This document shows, piece after piece, positions 1 to 5,403 of a stretch of 10,872 nt of DNA; the stretch's first letter is position 1, and each line of letters opens with the position of its first letter. Made by a program: the position numbers and the translations under genes. Source of the DNA: Myxococcota bacterium (GTDB lineage: Bacteria > Myxococcota_A > Polyangia > HGW-17); NCBI GenBank assembly GCA_018821745.1, contig JAHJLU010000441.1, positions 1 to 10,872 of the forward strand. Direction: 5' to 3'. The notes beneath the pieces are model-generated. The model searched no databases and was not told where the DNA came from. It worked only from the letters and a program-made list of their open reading frames with translations.

Positions 1-230
1 AACAGCGCTTTGCCATAGAGCTTCAATTCGATTTCGCGCCGGATATCATCGGCCCTGGACTCGTAACGGTGGGTCTCCCGCTGGAGCTTTTTGAACTTTT
101 CCTGGCAACCGCTCAATAAATACAGTTTGAGACCATTGGAGAAGGCTTCCATGCATTTGTCAAGGGAAGCCATGTACTCTTCGATCATGTGCTCGACGGA
201 CTGGGAATTTTTCCAGAAAAAAGGTGACAA
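1..230 (-). CDS. DUF47 / PhoU-like phosphate transport accessory protein, N-terminal part
   Basis: The gene reads leftward and leaves the window, so only its first 76 codons are present. The start is TTG at 230-228; a strong GAGGAGG ribosome-binding site lies 7 nt upstream (244-238), and the in-frame ATGs further in have no such site. The visible protein is helical and charged, with an early aromatic stretch (SPFFWKNS). Its last part reads ESRADDIRREIELKLYGKAL, which matches the metal-binding acidic first helical pair of the DUF47/PhoU_div family (PF01865), where A-D-x-x-R-R-E-I precedes L-Y. Members of that family are usually about 200-220 aa, cytoplasmic, and often encoded next to a PiT-type inorganic phosphate permease, whose activity they are thought to modulate. 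The permease would be expected downstream, left of this window. Family assignment rests on pattern recall of a partial sequence. Confidence 0.75.
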   Translation of the reverse strand, partial: MSPFFWKNSQSVEHMIEEYMASLDKCMEAFSNGLKLYLLSGCQEKFKKLQRETHRYESRADDIRREIELKLYGKAL

Positions 231-237
231 AAGGGGA

Positions 238-244
238 CCTCCTC
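238..244 (-). promoter_or_regulatory. Ribosome-binding site that fixes a TTG start
   Basis: On the minus strand this reads GAGGAGG, complementary to the 16S rRNA tail, and sits 7 nt before TTG (230-228). It is the only good Shine-Dalgarno site near the beginning of the DUF47-like gene, and so decides the non-ATG start. Confidence 0.7.
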
Positions 245-385
245 ATTAATTGTTAAAGTGCAGGGCCAGTCGAAACTCGGGGAGCGCTGGTTTGCAACTG
301 TTCCATGGTTCCTTCAAGTTTTTCAAACGCAGATTTTCAAAAACCGAAACCTCGATTCTACGGATTTGCGTTTCATTGTCCAGAC

Positions 386-414
386 TTTATCACTCCATGG
401 CAGTGTGCTATGGT
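386..414 (+). promoter_or_regulatory. Probable promoter of the S9 lipoprotein peptidase gene
   Basis: An extended -10 element, TGC followed by TATGGT (406-414), lies 17 bp downstream of a weak -35 (TTTATC, 386-391, three of six consensus bases). Transcription would start near 421, just in front of the ribosome-binding site at 423-429, giving a leader of only about 16 nt. The 206 bp between the two divergent genes (231-436) shows no other strong element; two CCATGG sites and short TTTTCAAA direct repeats (320-327, 334-341) look unremarkable. Confidence 0.4.
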
Positions 415-436
415 GGCGCAACGAGGAGGTCCCGAC

Positions 437-2755
437 ATGAAAAATCATCTATATTATTCAATGGCTGTCCTGATCCTGGCCGGGTGCACCTGTCCGGGAA
501 AATGTCCCTCGGGGGGCCAGGGTTCCTGCGAGAAACCGGCTCCTGTAAAGACCACCGCCGCCCCGGTGCCGCTCCCCGTAACCGTCGCCCCTTCCAAGCA
601 GGCACCCCGGGCAACCGCAGCCCTGTACGATCCGGAAAAGGATCCTGCCAACAAGGACTCCTATCCGCTTGTAAGGGCGCGGTCAGCGGATGATCCCCTG
701 GACGCCAAAAAGAAGCCCTTCGGGATCGAGGCGCTTTACAAACTCATTGAAATTTCCTCTCCCACCTTCTCCCCCGACGGGACCAAAATCCTCTTCAACA
801 AGGTCACCCGGGATTTGAGCAAGGGGACCTCCCAATACACCATCTATCTCATGGATCACCACGGGAAGAATCAGCGCGCCCTCACCGATGCGTCCAAGGC
901 GAGCTACTCGTTTCACTGGGCCCCCGATTCGAGCCGGTTTCTCTTTATCTCGGCACGGGAGAAGGGTGAGCAAGTGTGGATAATGGACCTCAGGGGAGGC
1001 GATCCGGAAAAGATCACCGACATCTCCACGGGGGTGTCCGAGGCCCGCTTTACCGCCGACTCAAAAAGTATCTTGTTTGTATCCAAGGTGTTTCCCTCCT
1101 GTGGTGCCGACGATAAAAAGAACAAGGCGCTGCTCGATGACAGAAAAAAGAGCAGCATCAAGGCCCACATGGCTGACAGCCTCCTGTACCGGCACTGGAC
1201 CTCCTACAAGGATGGACTGCGATCTCATATTATGAAGGTGGATCTGGCTACCAGAGAGGTCACTGATCTCTCCCCCGGAGATTTTGACTCCCCCGCCTTT
1301 GCCCTGGGGGGTGTTGGCTATGGTTCCGATCCCGACTCCAAAGAGCTCTGTTTCGTGAGCAACCGCGAAGCCCCGGACGCACGAGCCTACACCACCAACA
1401 AAGATCTCTTCGTTGTGCCCTTGACCGGGGGAAAACCATTGAATATCACAGCCTCCAACAAGGCCTTTGACGGAGAGCCCACCTACTCACCCACGGGCAC
1501 TCACATTGCGTTTTTCATGCAGAAGGTTCCGGGGTTCGAGAGCGACAAGACCCGCCTTGCCGTGTATGAAAGATCCACGGGAAAAATTACCATTCTTACG
1601 GAAGGATTTGACGACACCATCTATGATTACCGCTGGGAAAAAGATGGAAAATCCATTGTGTTTATGGCTCCCCGGAAGGGTCGATATCCGCTGTTCCGGG
1701 TGGAGCTGGCCAGCGGGAAAATATTCAGGGTCGGTCAGATCCCCTCGGTGGGTTCCTTCGACGTTTCCTCCAGGGGGGAGATCCTCTTCACCTTCGGCCG
1801 CATAGGGACTCCCAAAGAGCTCTATCTTCGCACCACCGAGGGGAAGATCCGGCGCCTCACAGGTTTTAACGATCAGTTGGTCAAAGAATACGATATACGT
1901 CCCGCCGAGGAGATGTGGATCCCCGGGGCCGATGGGAAAAAGGTCCACACCTTTGTGGTGAAGCCCCACGGTTTTGTGAAAGGGAAAAAATACCCCCTCA
2001 TCATCAATGTGCACGGCGGTCCCCAGATGCAGTGGGCTGATTATCTGCGGGGCGACTGGCAGGTGTATCCTGCCCACGGGTATGTGGTCGCCTTCCCCAA
2101 TCCCCACGGCTCGACAGGATATGGTCAGAAGTACACCGACGCCATCTCCAAAGATTGGGGCGGGAAAGTTTACCAGGATGTCATGGCGGTGACCGAGGCT
2201 CTGGCGAAGCTCCCCTGTGTGGATGAGAAGCGTATGGGGGCCATGGGGTGGTCCTACGGTGGCTACATGATGAACTGGCTCCTGGGTCACACGACCCGGT
2301 TCAATGCCCTTGTCTCCATGATGGGAGTGTATGATCTCGCCTCCAAGTACGGTGTTACGGAGGAGCTGTGGTTCCCGGAGTGGGATGTGGGAGGAACCCC
2401 CTGGGATAATCCCGGGGCCTATAAAAAATGGTCCCCCTCTTCCTATGCCTCAAAATTTGCAACACCGACCATGGTGATCACCGGGGAAAAGGACTACCGG
2501 GTCTCCTACACCCAGAGTCTGCAACTGTTCACCGCTCTTCGCCGGCGGGGTGTTCCATCAAAACTGATAGTGTTTCCCAATGACGGGCACTGGCCCAGTT
2601 ATGTCAAGAGCATGCCCTTGTATTATGCTGCCCACCTCATGTGGTTTCACAAGTATCTCGGCGGACGGAAGGCTCCCTGGAAACTTCAGGATATGATTGA
2701 TGGACGTGCTTTTTCCCCGCAGGTCAAACAGCCTCAGGGTTTGACAGGGCGATAG
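437..2755 (+). CDS. Lipoprotein prolyl-oligopeptidase-family (S9) serine peptidase
   Basis: This encodes 772 aa. The ATG at 437 is chosen because GAGGAGG (423-429) lies 7 nt upstream and because translation from it begins with a short lipoprotein signal peptide ending LILAGC, with lipidated Cys17; the reading frame is open 44 codons further upstream but without a signal or ribosome-binding site. After Cys17 comes a Cys-rich stretch (Cys19, 23, 31) and a Pro/Ala-rich tether to about residue 60. Residues about 95-480 carry TolB/DPP-type beta-propeller repeats (FSPDGTKILF, WAPDSSRFLF, YSPTGTHIAFF). The alpha/beta-hydrolase domain occupies about 490-745: HGGP oxyanion motif (526-529), GWSYGGY nucleophile elbow with Ser606, Asp686 in ITGEKDYRV, and His718 in NDGHWP. 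The triad is complete, so it should be active. S9 enzymes of the DPP5/acylaminoacyl-peptidase type cleave short peptides in the periplasm or at the outer membrane; substrate specificity cannot be read here. The 3' end overlaps the convergent gene by 22 bp. Confidence 0.93.
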   Translation: MKNHLYYSMAVLILAGCTCPGKCPSGGQGSCEKPAPVKTTAAPVPLPVTVAPSKQAPRATAALYDPEKDPANKDSYPLVRARSADDPLDAKKKPFGIEALYKLIEISSPTFSPDGTKILFNKVTRDLSKGTSQYTIYLMDHHGKNQRALTDASKASYSFHWAPDSSRFLFISAREKGEQVWIMDLRGGDPEKITDISTGVSEARFTADSKSILFVSKVFPSCGADDKKNKALLDDRKKSSIKAHMADSLLYRHWTSYKDGLRSHIMKVDLATREVTDLSPGDFDSPAFALGGVGYGSDPDSKELCFVSNREAPDARAYTTNKDLFVVPLTGGKPLNITASNKAFDGEPTYSPTGTHIAFFMQKVPGFESDKTRLAVYERSTGKITILTEGFDDTIYDYRWEKDGKSIVFMAPRKGRYPLFRVELASGKIFRVGQIPSVGSFDVSSRGEILFTFGRIGTPKELYLRTTEGKIRRLTGFNDQLVKEYDIRPAEEMWIPGADGKKVHTFVVKPHGFVKGKKYPLIINVHGGPQMQWADYLRGDWQVYPAHGYVVAFPNPHGSTGYGQKYTDAISKDWGGKVYQDVMAVTEALAKLPCVDEKRMGAMGWSYGGYMMNWLLGHTTRFNALVSMMGVYDLASKYGVTEELWFPEWDVGGTPWDNPGAYKKWSPSSYASKFATPTMVITGEKDYRVSYTQSLQLFTALRRRGVPSKLIVFPNDGHWPSYVKSMPLYYAAHLMWFHKYLGGRKAPWKLQDMIDGRAFSPQVKQPQGLTGR

Positions 2756-3096
2756 GTGTTGCTTCTCTCTCGATAGGCCGCTTCAAGGGGTTTGACCCAG
2801 GCGATTCCTGTCCGGTCAGTATAGTCATACTGTCCTTCCACCCATTTGCGCTCGCCGGAGATGGGGTCAATGGTCTGACCATAGAACATGATCCCGCTCT
2901 CGGTGTTTTCCATGGTCATAATCTCTTCAAGGTAGATGGAGAAGGGAGTCTGGCTGTATTTGTCACCGATGTGAAAAAGGACCGGCAGCTGGGTGATATC
3001 CTTGGAAGCTGTCCAGTCATCGATTCGGGGAGTCTGCATCCACAGCTCCTTGCGTCCTGGACCATTAATGATTTCGAGAATCTGGGGTTCTTGCAT
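2734..3096 (-). CDS. Hypothetical protein, 120 aa
   Basis: I do not recognise this protein. It is soluble-looking, with no signal peptide or membrane helix, mixed charge and many aromatics; the C-terminal half is rich in beta-forming residues (IMFYGQTIDP, WVEGQYDY, TGIAWV) and ends in a basic tail. The start at ATG 3096-3094 is preferred because AGGA (3109-3106) lies 9 nt upstream. In-frame starts at 3117 (ATG) and 3135 (GTG) have no ribosome-binding site and would add 7 or 13 residues. Its last 22 bp overlap the end of the S9 peptidase gene on the other strand. It follows the 545-aa lipoprotein gene on the same strand with a 73-nt gap, so it could be the second gene of that unit or have its own promoter (3142-3150). 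The coherent composition, start signal and position support a real gene. Confidence 0.7.
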   Translation of the reverse strand: MQEPQILEIINGPGRKELWMQTPRIDDWTASKDITQLPVLFHIGDKYSQTPFSIYLEEIMTMENTESGIMFYGQTIDPISGERKWVEGQYDYTDRTGIAWVKPLEAAYRERSNTYRPVKP

Positions 3097-3141
3097 GGGT
3101 GGTAATCCTGTCGTCATGCCTTTGAGGCGACACACTCAGAA

Positions 3142-3150
3142 TTTATAGCA
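3142..3150 (-). promoter_or_regulatory. Possible extended -10 promoter for the 120-aa gene
   Basis: The minus strand reads TGC followed directly by TATAAA, an extended -10 with five of six consensus bases. No -35 is visible at the usual distance (GGGCGC). Transcription would start near 3135, giving about 39 nt of leader before the ATG at 3096. This is weak evidence for transcription independent of the upstream lipoprotein gene. Confidence 0.3.
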
Positions 3151-3169
3151 GATTTTATATCACGGCGCC

Positions 3170-4807
3170 CTATTTTTCTGTCACCACCAGACCCACGGTG
3201 ATTTCCCAGCCGCTGGTCGAGGCGGTCATGTCGTTGACCGCCGGGATGATGGTCGGACCATCGGAGCCATCAAGACGCGGAAAAGGGATCTCGGAGATTA
3301 CGAGTGAGGGCAACTCACCGAAGACCCGGTCTACTACTCCGGGTACGGCGCTGAGCAAGAGCCTGAGGACTTTTCCCTGGTCAACAAGGTCCGACATTTT
3401 ATTGAAGCCCACGTCACGGATGGTGATGTCGCGGGAGGTGTCTGCCTGTATGCTGAGCGCTCCCGACTCCTCCGTGAGGAGGACGGGAACCTGGGCCGCG
3501 GTCCAGGCTGTGGAGTCGTCGGCGGCGTCGATCTTCAATTCAATGCGGATCCCGCCGAGCATCATCACGGGACCATCAACGGTCATCTCGAGGATGGGGG
3601 GCAAAAGGAGGGTGATGTCTGCCCGGTCCAGATTGGAGTAGGGGAAATCCAGCTCTCCCATGCCCATGTCTTCCAGTTCCCCTTTTGTGAAACTCATGGC
3701 GCTCATGTTGCCCGCATCCCAGATGGCGAAGGCGTACTGGTTGATGAGCCGGGGGCCGAAGGTCGCCACCAGTTCATTATTAAAGGCCGCCGGTGATGCA
3801 GTCCGGGAGAGGATCCGGTGGTGTTCCCCTGCAACGCTGGGTGTCTGGGCCTCAATGAGGGTGGAGTAGGTGATGGTCAGACCGGCGGTGGAGACGGTCA
3901 CCTGCTCTGGCCGGGACTGGGAAACAACCGGTTTGCTAAATGATATACCCATGTTGGGTTTGAGGTTGTTGATAAGGTGGGAGAAAACTGCGCTGGTTGC
4001 GTTTTCCGCAGCGGAAATAACCGCGTCAGAGATTTCTTCGTCGAAGAGGGTGGCGAGTGACTCTACTCCCGCAGCGGGGAGGCCTCCAGAATCCTGAATT
4101 TCCACTGCGCTGGTGGTGGTAGTTGCGTTGAGAAGCAGCGCCCCGTCGACGGCGACGTTGACTTCTCCGTTCACCGTGATGGTTTCATAATAGGCTGTCC
4201 CCGAGGAGGAGATCCCCGTGGCCTGTGCCGTGTAGTGGATGAGGACCTCGCTGAGGGTCCCCGAGAGCATGAGTCTGTCTCCCTCGAGGGAGAGGGTGAT
4301 GGCCACGCTGGGGGAGATTACGGAGGTGACGGTGACGTTCACCGTGACGGTGCCAAGCATGGTGGAGATATCCATGGCAAGGGGGTTCTCCACGAAGGGT
4401 TCCAGATCCTCATCGGTTAATAGGGTTGAGATGATCCGGGCCACACTGTTTCCACCGGTGGAGAGGGAGTCGGGCCCCAGAGTGATTTGCATGGTTTCCG
4501 GGACCCAAATGGTTTTATCGAGGAGGGTTCCCTGGATATAGGAGCGGACGTCAAAGAGAGGATCTCCGGGAATGGAGGCCTTCACAAACCCGAGCCCGTC
4601 CACGGGATCCAGTATAACCGTGCGGTCCGATGGTTCATCGTTTACATGGATATTCTTGCCTCCCTTGATCTCCAGCGTGACCAGCTCGTCGGAGGTGAAC
4701 ATACTGCCCCGTTCGGGAGAAGAAATGGAGATCACGCGCTCTTCTGTACAGGACGCCAAATAGAATAACGGGAGCACCAGCAGCAATGTTGAAATAAAAT
4801 GACGCAT
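3170..4807 (-). CDS. Large lipoprotein with Ig-like N-terminus and BPI/LBP (TULIP)-like body
   Basis: This encodes 545 aa. The ATG at 4807-4805 has AAGGA 6 nt upstream (4818-4814) and starts a signal peptide MRHFISTLLLVLPLFYLASC with lipobox LASC and lipidated Cys20; an in-frame extension to 4879 lacks these. Residues about 24-110 (ISISSPERGSMFTSDELVTL and the following VNDEPS) look like a bacterial Ig-like/glucodextranase-type beta domain. About 115-300 is a run of alternating beta strands followed by amphipathic helices, and about 305-545 repeats that organisation. The segment INQYAFAIWDAGNMSAMSF (355-373), followed by a LLPPILEM strand, resembles the N-Q-x-L-x-x-x-W-x-x-G signature of BPI/LBP-type TULIP domains, which bind acyl chains in a hydrophobic groove. 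A role in lipid or LPS binding or transport at the outer membrane is inference. There is no catalytic motif. The +2 residue Thr favours outer-membrane sorting if Lol rules apply. Confidence 0.85.
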   Translation of the reverse strand: MRHFISTLLLVLPLFYLASCTEERVISISSPERGSMFTSDELVTLEIKGGKNIHVNDEPSDRTVILDPVDGLGFVKASIPGDPLFDVRSYIQGTLLDKTIWVPETMQITLGPDSLSTGGNSVARIISTLLTDEDLEPFVENPLAMDISTMLGTVTVNVTVTSVISPSVAITLSLEGDRLMLSGTLSEVLIHYTAQATGISSSGTAYYETITVNGEVNVAVDGALLLNATTTTSAVEIQDSGGLPAAGVESLATLFDEEISDAVISAAENATSAVFSHLINNLKPNMGISFSKPVVSQSRPEQVTVSTAGLTITYSTLIEAQTPSVAGEHHRILSRTASPAAFNNELVATFGPRLINQYAFAIWDAGNMSAMSFTKGELEDMGMGELDFPYSNLDRADITLLLPPILEMTVDGPVMMLGGIRIELKIDAADDSTAWTAAQVPVLLTEESGALSIQADTSRDITIRDVGFNKMSDLVDQGKVLRLLLSAVPGVVDRVFGELPSLVISEIPFPRLDGSDGPTIIPAVNDMTASTSGWEITVGLVVTEK

Positions 4808-4857
4808 GGGTTTTCCTTCTTTGCTGTTCGCAGAAAATGGAAGGGGGGCTTCCCGGG

Positions 4858-4887
4858 GACAGGAAAAAAATCCTTGCACTTTCTGTC
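4858..4887. promoter_or_regulatory. Inverted repeat in the divergent intergenic region, with weak promoter
   Basis: GACAGGAAA (4858-4866) faces TTTCTGTC (4880-4887); the arms pair over eight bases with one bulged G. The arms enclose TTGCAC (4874-4879), a possible -35 for the 79-aa gene, with a poor -10 (TAAGTT, 4898-4903) 18 bp on. The repeat lies between the divergent 545-aa lipoprotein gene and the 79-aa gene and could be an operator for either. A second short dyad, GGAAG/CTTCC around five G (4839-4853), lies in the leader of the lipoprotein gene. Confidence 0.3.
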
Positions 4888-4941
4888 AGATCTTTCGTAA
4901 GTTGAGAACCAAACAACCAGTAGACTCACAAGGAGTTTCCC

Positions 4942-5181
4942 ATGGAAAAGTATCTGGAGCAAGTGGAAAAGCTTTTATCGGAAAATGAACTTTCCGAGAA
5001 ATATCATTGTAAAATTAAAGACAACTCAATGCTGCGAGTCATCGACATTGAATCTAAAAAGCGTGTTTTTGTAAAAGAGGAGTTGTGCGAAAAATATATT
5101 GGCTTCCTGAAAGAATCAAAGGACAACTTCGACCTCCAGTTTTCCATGGTCAATGACAATAACTACCTTGAGATTCCCTGA
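4942..5181 (+). CDS. Small Lys/Glu-rich hypothetical protein, 79 aa, low GC
   Basis: I do not recognise this protein. The start is secure: AAGGAG (4930-4935) lies 6 nt before ATG 4942. The product begins with an amphipathic, probably helical stretch (MEKYLEQVEKLLSENELSEK), continues with short strand-like parts (LRVIDI, KRVFVK), then another helix (EELCEKYIGFLKESKD) and a polar C-terminal strand. There is no signal peptide or membrane helix, so it is probably cytoplasmic. By hand count 88 of 240 bases are G or C (about 37%), well below its neighbours; the Lys/Asn/Glu-rich composition explains part of this, and horizontal acquisition is the other possibility. It is divergent from the 545-aa lipoprotein gene and lies 222 bp upstream of the kinase gene on the same strand, with a hairpin and a separate promoter between. 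Confidence 0.75.
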   Translation: MEKYLEQVEKLLSENELSEKYHCKIKDNSMLRVIDIESKKRVFVKEELCEKYIGFLKESKDNFDLQFSMVNDNNYLEIP

Positions 5182-5190
5182 GGCGCTGAT

Positions 5191-5229
5191 GCACGGTTCT
5201 GTACACTGAGTCAGGGTGTACTCCGGTGC
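5191..5229 (+). repeat. Imperfect hairpin just downstream of the 79-aa gene
   Basis: Outer arms GCACGG (5191-5196) and CC-G-GTGC (5223-5229, one bulged G) and inner arms GTACAC (5201-5206) and GTGTAC (5216-5221) can form a stem with a 9-nt loop. It begins 9 nt after the stop codon. No U-run follows, so it is not a standard intrinsic terminator; it might stabilise the 3' end of the mRNA, pause transcription, or act as a DNA dyad. Confidence 0.4.
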
Positions 5230-5240
5230 CTGATCTATGG

Positions 5241-5258
5241 GATTTATTGAGATTTATT
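5241..5258 (+). repeat. Direct repeat GATTTATT with 10-bp period
   Basis: GATTTATT occurs at 5241-5248 and again at 5251-5258, exactly one helical turn apart. It lies between the 79-aa gene and the kinase promoter. It could be a tandem protein-binding site or chance in an AT-rich stretch. Confidence 0.25.
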
Positions 5259-5305
5259 CTGTCCCTTTGTGGAGTTGACTGCCCATTGAATTTTCAGGGG
5301 GCGGT

Positions 5306-5335
5306 GAGGCCTCGCAACTTTCGCAGGGACCTGCG
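5306..5335. promoter_or_regulatory. Two palindromes upstream of the kinase promoter
   Basis: GAGGCCTC (5306-5313) is a perfect 8-bp palindrome. CGCAGG-GA-CCTGCG (5322-5335) is a perfect 6+6 dyad with a 2-bp centre. The second one ends 9 bp before the -35 hexamer of the kinase promoter, its centre near -51 relative to the predicted start site, which is where an activator dimer often binds. Which protein would bind is unknown. Confidence 0.4.
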
Positions 5336-5344
5336 CTGATTCCT

Positions 5345-5373
5345 TTTCCAACCATCTTCCTGTGTGGTATGAT
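5345..5373 (+). promoter_or_regulatory. Probable sigma-70-type promoter of the kinase gene
   Basis: The -35 TTTCCA (5345-5350) matches four of six consensus bases. After exactly 17 bp comes TATGAT (5368-5373), five of six, preceded by TGG, which makes it an extended -10. Transcription would start near 5380, so translation must begin at the ATG at 5404 and not at the in-frame GTG at 5362, which lies upstream of the start site. Confidence 0.55.
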
Positions 5374-5403
5374 TCCCGATTGTTTCACCGGAAACCTCTA
5401 ACG

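Noticed and set aside
250..693. A 147-codon frame overlapping the 5' end of the S9 gene
   Set aside because: It is out of frame with the lipoprotein signal peptide, and the product is Arg/Gly/Ser-rich without domain signals. The overlapping S9 frame is clearly the real one.
1487..2290. A 267-codon open frame on the minus strand inside the S9 peptidase gene
   Set aside because: It is antisense to the catalytic region, its sequence looks random (Gly/His/Pro-rich), and no ribosome-binding site was seen.
5362..5403. GTG 5362 as the kinase start, adding 14 residues
   Set aside because: It lies upstream of the predicted -10 element and transcription start, has no ribosome-binding site, and the homologous N-terminal domain begins near the ATG at 5404.
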